From positions 1,331,219 to 1,395,218 of the forward strand of contig NW_004450465.1 of NCBI RefSeq assembly GCF_000321225.1: 64,000 nucleotides of DNA, written 5' to 3'. A model generated the notes under the pieces. The model made no database searches, was not told the DNA's origin, and saw only the letters and a program-made list of their open reading frames with translations. Below are positions 24,736 through 35,613 of the stretch, piece by piece. Within the stretch, counting starts at the first letter, position 1, and each line of letters starts with the position of its first letter. This stretch comes from Odobenus rosmarus divergens (Eukaryota; Chordata; Mammalia; Carnivora; Odobenidae). The translations under genes were made by a program, and so were the position numbers.

Positions 24736-24924
24736 CAACACAATATGACCATCAATAAATCAATAATCAGGGTTGCTGTGTAAGGTGCAGATTAAATCCA
24801 AGCACGAGAGCCCCTGGTGAAAAGTGCCGTGGGTGCGGACATCCTGCTATGCTCAGACATTCGTGGCCGCATCTGCCTGCAGGGAAGCACTTTTTTAAAT
24901 GAATTTACAGGAAGATCACATGTG

Positions 24925-25100
24925 GGCTCATGGTTCTTGTGTGCTTCTCAGAGTCAAATGTGATGAGTCACCTGGGGAATCTGATTCAAACATAGATTCT
25001 GACCCTGTGGGTCAGAAGCAGAGCCTGACACTCTGCATTTCTGATAAGCTCCCAGGTTTTACCCATAGTGCTCTCCCTAGGCCATGCTTGAGTCCTATAA
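24925..25100 (+). repeat. MER5-type hAT element
   Basis: 'gtgcttctcagagtcaaatg', 'gtgatgagtcacctggggaa' and 'ctctgcatttctgataagct' match MER5 in sense orientation. Confidence 0.7.
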
Positions 25101-25508
25101 TGTGATTTTTAACATAACAATAAACTCAAAAGTTTAAATTACATTCAATATCTACTTTATTGCATTAACTGGTAACATTTGTAATAATGTGTCTTGGTCA
25201 GAAGTGGACAGGTGTGTCATTTCTGGGTTGAGGACCTCTAAAATTTCTAAAACGAAGTTTCCAAGGTAAATTTACTTGGAAAAATGTTAACAAATCTACA
25301 GGAAAAAATTCCAAATGTAGTCCGAGAGTTGGCCTAAGGTATGCAGTTGTCTGCAGCCCAAATGGATGCTAATCAGTTGTTCCAGCTTGGACCCTCTGGT
25401 ATGAGCATGGTGTGAAGCCTGTCATGAAAGTGCCAGAATATTTGGCCAAGTTGTGCTGGGAAGTGACTTAGGACCAAACAGGGTGGGCTTGTTAGAGCTT
25501 GTTGGCCT

Positions 25509-25527
25509 TGGGCGCCATCTCGTGGTG
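25509..25527 (-). promoter_or_regulatory. CTCF-like motif
   Basis: On the minus strand the site reads 'caccacgagatggcgccc', one departure from the CCASYAGRKGGCRS core. Strong sites of the AGATGGCGC type are common in mammals. It lies in unique sequence. Occupancy is unknown. Confidence 0.5.
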
Positions 25528-25754
25528 AAAGCAAGAAAAATGGTTTTTAACCTACACAACCAAATACAGTGTAATTCTCACCTATGCACAATGCTGTTGT
25601 ATTAGGTATTCTAGTTAAGAACAGTGAATCTTAAAAAAAAACAAAACAAAAAACCCTAGATTTTTAAAATGTATGAGTTGGAGTTTATAAATTCCTTTGT
25701 AATGTTTCTTTTCTAATTGTAAAGTTGAAATTCTTGCTAAATTCAACACACTGA

Positions 25755-25945
25755 TTTGCCATGTGGCCGTGGCCAGATTCCTTAATATTGCAAAATCCTG
25801 AGTTCTAAGTCTGTAAATGGGAATAACAAATCTACTTCATGACATTACGGTGACGATTAAACCTGTGAAAGGTGCTGGGCCCCAGTGCCCTATAAGCGCT
25901 CAACAGTGAGAGAACAAAAAGTGGAAGTAATTATGATTATTGGCT
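25755..25945 (+). repeat. MIR
   Basis: 'gtctgtaaatgggaataaca', 'acattacggtgacgattaaa' and 'ccctataagcgctcaacagt' form a clear MIR core and tail. Confidence 0.85.
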
Positions 25946-25974
25946 ATTGCAGAAAAAAAAAAAACAATGATTTA

Positions 25975-26225
25975 AAAAAAACCATGACATTTTATTATTT
26001 CCAATATACAAACTAGGAAAATGAGATTTAGAGATCGAGGGATTTATCCAAGATAACAAATCCAATGTCAGATCTAGATTTCAAATGTGGGTCTTTTTGA
26101 TCCCAGGACCCCAGGATCACGACCTGAGCTGAAGGCAGACACTTAGCGACTGAGCCACCCAGGCGCCCTCAAATGTGGGTCTTTTAACTCTAGATCACAG
26201 ACTCGTTCAATGACAAAGCTGCTTT
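25975..26225 (-). repeat. MIR interrupted by a SINE head
   Basis: 'acaaactaggaaaatgagat' and 'tagatttcaaatgtgggtct' are MIR on the minus strand. The insertion at 26098-26168 splits it and duplicates 17 bp of it. Confidence 0.75.
26098..26168 (-). repeat. Tailless Can-SINE head (71 bp) with perfect TSD
   Basis: Only the tRNA-derived head is present, from the 5' end 'gggcgcctgggtggctcag' to 'cctgggatca' on the minus strand; body and A-tail are missing. A perfect 17-bp duplication flanks it (26081-26097 and 26169-26185). On the minus strand the target begins TT/AAAAGA, an L1 endonuclease-type site. It was therefore inserted by retroposition as a truncated, tailless RNA. Confidence 0.9.
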
Positions 26226-26357
26226 CATAGTATGTATTAATCTGATAAAGGGCAAAAAACATTAGCCAGCTTTCACTAATTATGAATGAGTTCACTAATG
26301 CTGAATTAACAAATAACTCCAAAGTCTCAGGAGCATACCTAATACAAAGGCCTATTT

Positions 26358-26556
26358 TTTTTTTTAAAGATTTTATTTATTTATTCATGAGAGACAGAGG
26401 GAGAGAGAGAGAGGGAGAGAGAGAAAGAGAGAGAAGCAGAGGGAGAAGCAGGCTCCCAAGGAGCAGGGAGCCCGATGTGGGACTTGATCCCAGGACCCTG
26501 GGATCATGACCCGAGCCGAAGGCAGACGCTTAACCATCTGAGCCACCCAGGTGCCC
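26358..26556 (-). repeat. Can-SINE, first of a back-to-back pair
   Basis: A T-rich start, a long (GA)n body and 'gagccacccaggtgcccc'. Left TSD 'acaaaggcctattt' at 26344-26357; the next copy of that sequence follows at 26557. Confidence 0.96.
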
Positions 26557-26569
26557 CAAAGGCCTATTT

Positions 26570-26761
26570 TTTTTTAAGATTTTTTAAAATTTATTTACTT
26601 GAGAGAGAGAGAGAGCATGAGTGGGGGAGAGAGGCAGGAGGAGAGGGAGAAGCAGACTCCCTACTGAGCAGGGAGCCCAACTTGGGATTCGATCCCACGA
26701 CCCCGACCATGACCCGAGCCGAAGGCAGACGCTTAACTGACTGAGCCAGCCAGGCGCCCTG
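26570..26761 (-). repeat. Can-SINE, second of the pair
   Basis: Same orientation as its neighbour but clearly different in sequence ('gcccaacttgggattcgatc', 'gagccagccaggcgccc'). 'caaaggcctattt' precedes it at 26557-26569 and 'acaaaggcctattt' follows at 26762-26775. Confidence 0.95.
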
Positions 26762-27704
26762 ACAAAGGCCTATTTCTTGCTCATGTTACATGACCTTCAC
26801 CGGTTGCCTGAGCCGGGGCTGCTCCTATCAGCTGTGGGCAGAGGAAGTGAGCAGAGTTGAAGGTCCACTGGTGAAACTGGAAGGAAAGTGAGGTATTTTT
26901 ATTCTGATTACTTCTATATTTTCTATGAACTTATGGGGTGAGGTCACCTAATGACCACGAGGTAAGGAGAAAACATTGGCAATGCAAAGAGAGAGAAGCT
27001 TGGACTGTGTATTAGGCAGACTTCGTTCGGTGGTGAGAGTCCAGTTGAGCTACTGGCCATAAGTTTGAAATGGGCTTGGCCAGTGCTGCTGGGTGGCTCC
27101 CTTCAGGAACACTGAGCTTGCTTGGGTTCTGGTGTGCACTAGGCAGAAAGTTGGGTTGGGGCCTTGCTGGGTGAATACAATGTTGGGAGGGAGGGGCAAG
27201 GGACGTAAGAATGTTTTAATATTTTTTTCAAAAATGTAAACTCCTAAGTCTGGAAGGAAATCTGAGTCCGTGTAGTTCCTCTGCCCCTTCCCTCCCCTTA
27301 TGCCCATTCTACAGGTGAAAAAGGGAGCCTCTAAGTAGACAACTGACAGCCTGAAGGTCATGAAGGGAGGCAGATAGTATCCTGGAAAGTAATCCTTTGT
27401 AAGCAGTTCAGAATGTTCCCCTGGCGTCCCATTGCAATGGCCACTCCTGTGCCTGGTTTCCTTCACGCCCCACTGCCTCTGCCTTGGGAAGGCCCCTTAT
27501 GCCACCAGCGTTTACAAAAACGAAGGGTTCGTCCAAATCCTGGCTATTCCTGGCTTCAGTGTGGCAGCTCCTGTCCCAGGAGATGGGAATGTGGTAGATG
27601 GGGTTCAGTGGCCCCAATTTTTCACTCCTCTCCATATTTATACTGTTTACCCCATGACTATCACACAGTTCTTCCTACTAGAAGCAAGTGTACTTCCCCA
27701 TCCT

Positions 27705-28025
27705 CTGACTTTGGTTGTGGCCATGTGACATGCTTTGCTCAGTGGGATATTAGAAGATATGGTGCAAACAGAGGCTTGAATTGTGCTTGGCCGGTCGAAT
27801 TTCTGTCGTCTCTACGAGAAGAAGATGCTCAAGAATCTCACTGATGCAAGGGTGAGGAGAGACTCGGAACAGAACTGCAATCAGCCTGCTGCCTTGAGTC
27901 CAGCCCAGCCCAGCCTGGATCAGTCGCCTCCAGCTGACCTGCAGCTGTGTGAGCAGAAATAAATAATCCCACTGAGTTTTGGGGTTATTTGTTATACAGC
28001 ATTTTTGTGGCAATAGGTTACTCTA
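27705..28025 (+). repeat. MaLR-type solo LTR (MLT1-like)
   Basis: 'ggttgtggccatgtgacatg', 'gcaaacagaggcttgaattg', 'cagaaataaataatcccact' and 'tggcaataggttact' give the standard MLT1 order, including the AATAAA-containing 3' part. No internal retroviral region adjoins it. Confidence 0.8.
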
Positions 28026-28029
28026 TAGA

Positions 28030-29775
28030 AGTATCCTTTTGAAAATTGATGAATCACTCAATCCCACCCCTGAAACTAATTTTAAAAAAAGAAAATTGGT
28101 TATCCTTGCTTTCTTGTCATTCACCTTTCTCCTAAACATAGGGCACCATAGAACTTGTAGATAATAGAGGAACTCAGTTAATAGCTCCGCTCTGAAAGCT
28201 TTCCCATGGCGGGGTGCCACTTCCGACTTGACATGTACAAGCCTTGTGGGAAGAGAAAAATATTTACATGCATATTCCAACCCCCTGGAAAAAAGTTAGG
28301 AAAGGGAGGAAGTCACTTTTACTCAGATTCTGGGTTTTTCATTTTCATTTGCCATCACATAGCAGCTGTAAAAGAGAGAGATGACAAAGAGGAGTGGCAA
28401 AGCGAGAGTGTGAAGAGAGGGAAGGACCGTGGAGAAGGAGGTGGGTGGGTAAGGGCAGGAGGGGAGACGGGAAGGCTGGAAAGAAAGGCCAGACAGAAAG
28501 GGAAAGGGGCAGATTTCTCAGGGGCAAATCCAAGGAGGTGGGGAATGGGAGAGTAACTGGGAAGGCGGCTCTCCCCACAGCACAGTGCTAACAGATATGT
28601 TTGTTTTCATAAGCAAAAGGTGTGATATAGCCTAACAACTACATTTCTGAACTGCGGTTCACAATGTCCGTAGCTGATTTCACATGCTTCCGTATTTCGT
28701 GCTGTCCTACGTTTCAGACAGTTACGACGTCCACCCCGCCCCGCCCCACCCCTGCTCAGCCTTTGGGACATTATGTTGGAGCTAGGCAGGTGACAACATA
28801 GGCAACGTGGGCCCCCCACTCTCTGCTTCCCACCGCTGACACTGTTGATAGCGGGAAGTGACGACTGAGCTGTAAGGTAGTACGAATAGGAATAGAGAAA
28901 GAGGAGAAAGAAGAGCCAGCCGGACTGGTCACTGGGGGATGGTGACTCCTTCTGCTCCAGGAGCCAGGCTGCACTCCTGGTTGTCAGCCCAGCCCAGCCC
29001 CCACTCAGAACCCATGGTTGGCTGGACTCCCTTCGGCAGCCTGAGGGTGGGAGTGAACCATGGGTTTGCAGGGCTGGAAAGTGGTACATGACATGACCAC
29101 CATTTTATCTACCACATCTAAACTGTGTTCATGGGATCTGGTTTTGCACAGTCATGCCTCTGTTCTTTTCCTCGTTCCCATATTTCTGTCCAGAGGTCTC
29201 CCAACTCTCAAGGTAAGAGCACCCACAGATATCCTTCAGGAAGCATGGAAGTTCAGGTTCCCCTTGGAGATAACCCACTGGGGCCACCAGAACAATGGTC
29301 TCAAAAGTTATTTGGTCCAAAGACATCACTTTCATTCACTTAATTTCCAGTGTGCTCTGCCGAGTGGAGGAGCGAAGGGGAGATACACAAGTCAAGGCTG
29401 GGAGTGGCTCACAGACCCAAGCACACACACGGGGAGTCATCAAGCAAATAAATCCCATGAGAAAAAAGGAAGTTTGAGAACCATATTTTGAATGCATCTT
29501 CTCCCTTAAGGCATACTATGTCCAAGATTTCCCACATAGTATTACGTACCCCACTCTGAAGGCTTTGGGGAGAACGAGGGCCCATACTATTCCTTAATGG
29601 CACCAGCCTTTGAATCTTTCCTTTTGTCTAGACAAATTCCCTCAAACATTTTTTCAGCTAAGCTCTACCTCTGAGCCTTCGAAGAAGTAGGTGGCTTGTT
29701 AGAATATTCCTGCTGCCCTCTGCCTTCAGTTCCTCCACTATCAGGGGTGTGGACGGTTAAATTTTGGTTTCGCCA
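28030..29775. other. Unique sequence with a purine-rich tract
   Basis: 28370-28520 is strongly G/A-rich on the plus strand. Open frames of 116-160 codons on both strands owe their length partly to this bias. No gene is recognised. Confidence 0.4.
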
Positions 29776-29784
29776 CTTTCTAGA

Positions 29785-29948
29785 ATTTTTAACTTTGGGA
29801 AAGATGCTTTGCCTCTCTTCTTCCATTTCCTCACCTATAAAATGTGGCAAATAATAGAATGCCATTCGTAGGGTGGTTGCAATGATCAAATAGTAAATTA
29901 AGTACCTAGAACAATACCTAAAACAGTATGTGTCCAATAAATATTAGC
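29785..29948 (+). repeat. MIR
   Basis: 'ccatttcctcacctataaaa', 'aatgatcaaatagtaaatta' and 'acagtatgtgtccaataaat' follow the MIR core and tail. Confidence 0.8.
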
Positions 29949-30069
29949 CATCAGCAGCTGATTTTGCCAACAAAACAAATCTAATAATAGTAACAATAAT
30001 AACGACAGTAATAATGGCCATTGTTTGAGGACTAATTATATATCAGGCAGTAGTCTATGTATATTTGCC

Positions 30070-30990
30070 TATTTTAGGTTGGTGGTTAAGGTTCTGGAGC
30101 CAAAACTGTATGATCAGATAAGGGGATTGGATAAGATCAGATAAGCAGAATCAATGTATTTATTAAATTCCTCAGGAAAATAAATTTAAAAACCAGCTGG
30201 AAAGGAAAAAATGACTTATTGTTGGTGGAATTTAGGTATCAGCTACATTGTACGACAAGGGGTGTGGTGCCGAGAATGACATTCATGCCTGGACATTTCC
30301 AGTACCCTTCAAATAACACCTCGTAGAGCTGGCCACGGAAGAAGTCTTCCCTGGCCAAGTACAAGATGAGCTTCCTGGGGCTATATTTTCAGTTGTTTGG
30401 GCACCAATACAGGGATAGTGATGGAATGAGCCTCCCCTCTGTACCAGGGCACATATGTTGCTCTTAGTCTCCTGGCCTTGAAAGGATATCTGCTTCTATA
30501 ACATCAACCCCTGAGATGAGAAGTGGCACCAATGAAAAACCAAATAATAAACAGGTGGAAAGAAGTAATCACTTGAGCTTTGCCTGGATTGGATTCAATT
30601 TCTGCCTGCAGCATTTCAGTTTTAACTCACTAAACCTTGGTCAGAATCTTGGGAGAACAAGAGAGTACAATTCTGAAAAGCAATCAAAAAGTGACTGCCA
30701 AGTTATTGGGAGGTTCTACGATGCGCTTCTAAACCAGTGCTAATCTAATAAATGTACGTGCGATGAACTGTGAAATTGAGAACATGATTGTCCACGTTCT
30801 CTAAGCCAAAGGAATAAAACGGTCATTTTCCCCTGTATTTCACATGAAAAAGGAATCACAAATAATGTTATTTTGTACCTTTGTATAAAACATGGAAGCC
30901 TGTACGCCTAATGGCATTTGTTAGCAGCAAGGACGCATTTAGAGAATTATGGTCTTTGGCTTGCCAAACCACAGCTTCAAACAAAAGGCA
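30070..30990. other. No recognisable feature
   Basis: Unique AT-rich sequence; no repeat or gene structure is supported. Confidence 0.4.
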
Positions 30991-30999
30991 AGGAGGAGT

Positions 31000-31165
31000 T
31001 CTGGACTGCTAAGTCAAAAGACCTGGATCAGGAGCCCAAACTCTGCCATTCAGCACTTTGGGAAGTGAGGGTATTCATTCCTATTTTACATCATCGTGTG
31101 AGGTCTAAATGAGATAATGTTTGTGGAAAGCACTGTGGTAAGTGTATGAATGAATGAGTATAAGG
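31000..31165 (+). repeat. MIR
   Basis: 'gtgtgaggtctaaatgagat' and 'gtggaaagcactgtggtaag' match the MIR 3' half. Confidence 0.7.
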
Positions 31166-31862
31166 CAGGAGATAGGGAGAGCAAATATTTTCACTTCAGT
31201 TTGGGGAATTACCGGACAGAATCTTTTTTTCTTGCAATTTAACTGCAGCTTAAAAGAAAAAACAAACCCACAAATGTAATGATTCCATTATGAGTACAAC
31301 TATTACAGCACAGCAAAAGCAGTAGAATCTTTGAGGAGGGATGATACTGTAAGATCTTAGGGTTACCGTTTGGAACATCAATTCCAATCAACTAGTGTTT
31401 GCTCAGAACATCAGCTGAGTTTGTGGAACTGAGCTAGTTGCTGTAGGAAATACAATGATTGTGATGTGATTACAATCTAATGGAAATCAGATGGGGTAAA
31501 ATAAGTGAGTTGTATACTAGATGGGAAATTACAAGTGCCAAAAGATGTTCAAAAAGCAATAACTTATCACAAATAGTTCATAGATTACCTCCGGATGGGA
31601 GATCAAAGATAAGGCTTCATGGAGGAGAAAGCATTAGGGATGTACTCTGAAGGAGGAATAGTGTATCATCCTGAGCCTACTCTGGAAAACAGATACCAAG
31701 CTAAACATTTCTAACATAGAGGATTTAATTCAGGAATTAGTTACAAAAACACTGAATGAGCCAAGAAAGCAAAAACAGGAAGACCAGGCGAACCAGAGAT
31801 GTGTAGCTGAAGGAAGAAGTTTCCCTTCCTATGGCTGCAGAAACAAAGAAGAGGGGGCAAAC

Positions 31863-31888
31863 TTACCCATAGCCAGCAGCTCATTCTC
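31863..31888 (+). other. 26-bp source segment shared with 35585-35610
   Basis: The 26 bases from 'ttacccatagcc' to 'gctcattctc' occur identically at 35585-35610 and nowhere else that I can see. The flanks differ completely. It is the probable template of the first piece of the composite insertion. Confidence 0.85.
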
Positions 31889-32096
31889 CTGGACTACGGG
31901 GGTGCCCCCCAGCTATCTGGGGCTGCTGCAGAGGGGCCTCTACTTGGAACAGTCCTGGAACCATCGGGGCCCCATAGCTGGCACTGGGACATCCCTGACG
32001 GGAATCACCACCCCTGCGTCTTTCAAGTAGCACTAATTTATACGGATACCTTCCTCACCAACCCAGGAATGTTGTATTATTTTTTTAAAAATTTGA

Positions 32097-32292
32097 GGGG
32101 CACCTGGGTGGCTCATCAGTTAAGTGTCTGCCTTCAGCTCAGGTGATGATCCCGGGGTCCTGGGATGGAGCCCCGGGTCAGGTTCCCTGCTCAGCCGGGG
32201 TCTGCTTCTCCCTCGCCCTCTGGCCCTCCCCTGTGCTCTTGCTCTCCCTCTCTCACTCTATTGCAAATAAATAAATAAAACCTTAAAAAAAA
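32097..32292 (+). repeat. Can-SINE, diverged
   Basis: The head 'cacctgggtggctcatcagt' lacks the usual 'ttgg' before 'ttaag'. The tail is 'caaataaataaataaaacct'. The target is T/A-rich, so the TSD is not clear. Confidence 0.93.
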
Positions 32293-33233
32293 TTTTTTTT
32301 GGTAAGGCTTTTGGGGTCTTTGGGTTCCTTCCAAACACGAAGTATCTTACTCCACAAGTTAAGGATTCTTCTGTTGAAATACTGATTTTAACCATACACC
32401 CAAGGACGGGTAAAATAACCAGGATGTGCTTGGGGTCTCACTAAGCTGTATTTGATGTGGATTTGAACAAAATATCACTCATCGGTGCATTAATGGCCTC
32501 CTTAAGCCCCCTTCTCCAGGCTCTAAGAATTTGTTAGCTTATAATCAGTGTCAAAATAGTGTCTTGCCCAGTACCCAGTTAGTCTGGTAAGCGGTCTTCG
32601 GGTTATCTTTGGAAAGCCAGAAGGAAGAGCCATAGTGTGTCCTTGACATGTTACTATGGAGTCCCTCCTAAAGGCAGCCACCTCCTTCACCTGCCTCTGC
32701 CTCCCTAGTGTCACTGTCTGCCTCGGTGGCCGAGCTCAAGTCAGACACATGGTCACAAGATCTAGACGTTGCTTATTTAATATCATATTGGAGGAATTTT
32801 ATTGATAACTTTAAAATTAGGCATCAGAGCCTGAGAGAGTTTTTGATTTAGTCTATCAAAATATTTCAGGTGTTTCATTGAGTCAGGGGTGTCGCTTTAC
32901 CTCCAGGTGTCCAACAGGATGGACTTTTCCATGTGGCCAATGGGCTGGAATACTTGAACCAAGCAGAGTATCTTGCTCACCACTCTGCCAACTGGAGGGT
33001 CATCCATTACAAAGCGCTCTTGGGTTCCACCCTTCTTCAATAGTAGAGACCTCGAAGACTCTGGACTATGCTCTCCAGACACTATAATTCTTTGCGATCT
33101 GATGGGCCAAATCTGAAAGAAGTGAGATCTTCCCAGAACCACATCTTCTTTGTATGGGAGGGGTACTCCTTCGTACTAAATAGGTAAAATGTGAATCAGC
33201 AGGGCAACACGATCACGTGAGTGTTTACAGATC
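32293..33233. other. No recognisable feature
   Basis: Unique sequence. The short open frames on both strands at 32878-33142 have no recognisable domain. Confidence 0.4.
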
Positions 33234-33249
33234 TAAAGTCTCAATTCTA

Positions 33250-33446
33250 GGGCACCTGGGTGGTTCAGCTGGTTAAGCGACTGCCTTTGGCTCAGGTCAT
33301 GATCCCGGGATCCTGGGATCGAGCCCCACATCGGGCTCCCTGCTCGGCGGGAAGCCTGCTTCTCCCTCTCCCACTCCCCCTGCTTGTGTTCCCTCTCTTG
33401 CTGTGTCTCTCTCTGTCAAATAAATAAAATCTTAAAAAAAAAAAAA
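33250..33446 (+). repeat. Can-SINE, full length
   Basis: Complete, with a perfect 16-bp TSD 'taaagtctcaattcta' (33234-33249 and 33447-33462). It belongs to the 'gggaagcctgcttctccctc' subtype. Confidence 0.97.
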
Positions 33447-33482
33447 TAAAGTCTCAATTCTATCCACTAAATCAATCACTTA

Positions 33483-33683
33483 GGGCGCCTGGCTGGCTCA
33501 GTCATTAAGCGTCTGCCTTCGGCTCCGGTCATGATCCCAGAGTCCTGGGATCGAGCCCCACATCGGGCTCCCTGCTCCGCGGGAAGCCTGCTTCTCCCTC
33601 TCCCACTCCCCCTGCTTGTGTTCCCTCTCTTGCTGTGTCTCTCTCTGTCAAATAAATAAATAAAATCTTTAAAAAAAAAATAA
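33483..33683 (+). repeat. Can-SINE, full length
   Basis: Complete, with a perfect 14-bp TSD 'aaatcaatcactta' (33469-33482 and 33684-33697). It lies 36 bp after the previous SINE and is closely related, but has its own TSD and so was a separate insertion. Confidence 0.97.
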
Positions 33684-33699
33684 AAATCAATCACTTAAC

Positions 33700-35245
33700 C
33701 CAAAAATGTGAAATCAAGAAGAAAAAAAATATGGATTTTCGCTGTGACCAGTTAAATTGAGCTCTTTGGGTGCTCCATTTGTCACAGCTGATTTTTCTCC
33801 GTAAGCTGGACACTTGGACACTTGGCTTCGCTGACGCTCAGGCAGGGGTCAGGTACGGGCAACCGGCATGCCTCTCTGGTGTCAATTCTCTGCCCACATC
33901 AAAGTGGCTCCCCCTTCCACCGTTCCCAGGCCAGATTCCCTGATGGGAGTCAGGGTCTGAAAGGGCTGTGGGTGTCTCAGTGCTCAGAGGTCAGTTTCTG
34001 GCCATGTGTTTACATTACCCAAATTGTAACAAATCCAGTCTCTCACCCTGGAAGTTACTTTTGCTTATACAAATCAAGTAAGACTTCGGTGAATTATCCA
34101 TATACTCATGGAACTTCAGAATCAGTTAACTTCTGCCAAAGATTCTTGTGAGTCAGATCATTGTTCTTACCAAGTCAGCTCTGCTGCCCATTACAGTAAA
34201 TACACACCTTTGTCTCTGTCCAGTAAGTGTTTCTATGGAGAACCCAAGTGGCTCTCCAACCCTACTGAAATCAGGGAACACATTTCAACTGTAGAGCCTC
34301 CCACTAGAATACCCAGTCCACATTCAAGAGCCATAAAAGTACCACTCAAAGATGGTGGGTCTCCTTCCCAATGGTATTTCCAAAGGTGTTGGTGAAAAGC
34401 ATGGTAATTGGACCCTCTCCAGAAATACAGAGGATGGATGCTGATCAAACACGCTAACTGCACTCCAGTATTCCCATTTTGACTTCTTGTTCTACATCAT
34501 CATAAGGAATTTATCTCATCTTGATGTCATTTAGTGGCTTCAGACTATTAACCACGCTAACAACAGGGATCACTTCCAGATTACTGACCTAAATTCACTG
34601 ATAAGTGCACTTTCATTGATCAGCCCAGTCCCAGCTAAAATTATCCCCTTCCCTCCTTTGTCAGGAACCCAAGAATACATTCGTATGTTATTCCCCAGAT
34701 ATTTTGCTGACAAAATTAGGAAAGTGCCACATTTTGGGGGTAGGGGGTCTATAAGCTTTTATCTAGATTTGTCTTCATAAGCATACCCCGAGGGCATTGC
34801 TACTCTTGGGGTGGAGGAGATTTTAGCCCCTCTTGTTGGTTTTCTTAACCCCCATAACCCTGCCCATATCTCTGTAAATGGGATCTTCATTAAGAAATCT
34901 GCAGCTAAACCAATTGAGTGTTTTGTCTGATACCATATGAGTGTTTTGAAGGATACGTCACTCCCTCAAAATACAGAATCCTGAAGAGAGTTTCCAATTG
35001 CTGGAGACTGAGTCAACCCCTATGTCCCAGTATCCACAGAGAGGGGAGAAGCACTGTGTGCCCCTGCTTCTGTGTGAAGGGAGTTCTGCCTCTGCACCAG
35101 ACCCATGGTCATGGGATTTCTCCAAAACAGAAATAGTGATCAGTAATATTTAAAAATACAAATGTCTACTATACTAACAAGTAGTTCTGCTTGGACAGAA
35201 AAGAGGGTGTACGGTGGGCATGTAAGAAACTAGGCTACAAAAGGA
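33700..35245. other. No recognisable feature
   Basis: Unique sequence. Open frames of 109 and 95 codons at 33822-34395 show no domain. Confidence 0.4.
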
Positions 35246-35424
35246 GATAAGGTCTTTTTTAATTAAGGAGGGCTTGAATGTAGGCAAAGGAATAGATATC
35301 TCATGAAATGGGAAATGGGGAGCCATTGACAGTCTTGGGCAGGAAAATGACATGGTGTGATCTGTGCTTCAGCAAGATTCAGTGGACAGAAGAGTGAAAA
35401 TAAATCACTGAAAGGAGAGAATTT

Positions 35425-35545
35425 TACGCTCTCTGTTGGACTGCAAGCTTCATGAGGGCAGGGGCTTGTGAATTTGTAGGATTTCTTTCCCTAGAGATTA
35501 GCCTAGTGCCTGGCAAACAGCGAATATTCGAGCAGTATTTATGAC
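35425..35545 (+). repeat. L2 3' end
   Basis: 'gttggactgcaagcttcatg', 'agggcaggggcttgtgaatt' and 'cctagtgcctggcaaacagc' are the L2 3' end in sense orientation. Confidence 0.8.
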
Positions 35546-35584
35546 TAGAGCCAAGAAACAAGGACTATGTAGGAAGCTACTGAG

Positions 35585-35613
35585 TTACCCATAGCCAGCA
35601 GCTCATTCTCAGC
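35585..35613 (+). other. Templated micro-insertion and slippage junction
   Basis: 35585-35610 is identical to 31863-31888. The octamer 'cagctcat' then occurs twice (35599-35606 and 35610-35617). Its last four bases, 'tcat', are also the first four of the inverted copy. The order fits polymerase slippage followed by template switching at microhomology. Confidence 0.75.

Larger units (their letters stand above)
26295..27000 (+). repeat. Ancient repeat split by two Can-SINEs
   Basis: 'taacaaataactccaaagtc' before the SINEs and 'cctatttcttgctcatgtta' plus 'gagccggggctgctcc' after them match the order of the element at 22245-22620. The right limit is uncertain. Confidence 0.5.

Noticed and set aside
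28345..28578. Open frames in the purine-rich tract
   Set aside because: Biased composition removes stops on one strand. The peptides are simple Gly/Arg/Lys/Glu or Pro/Leu/Ser runs.
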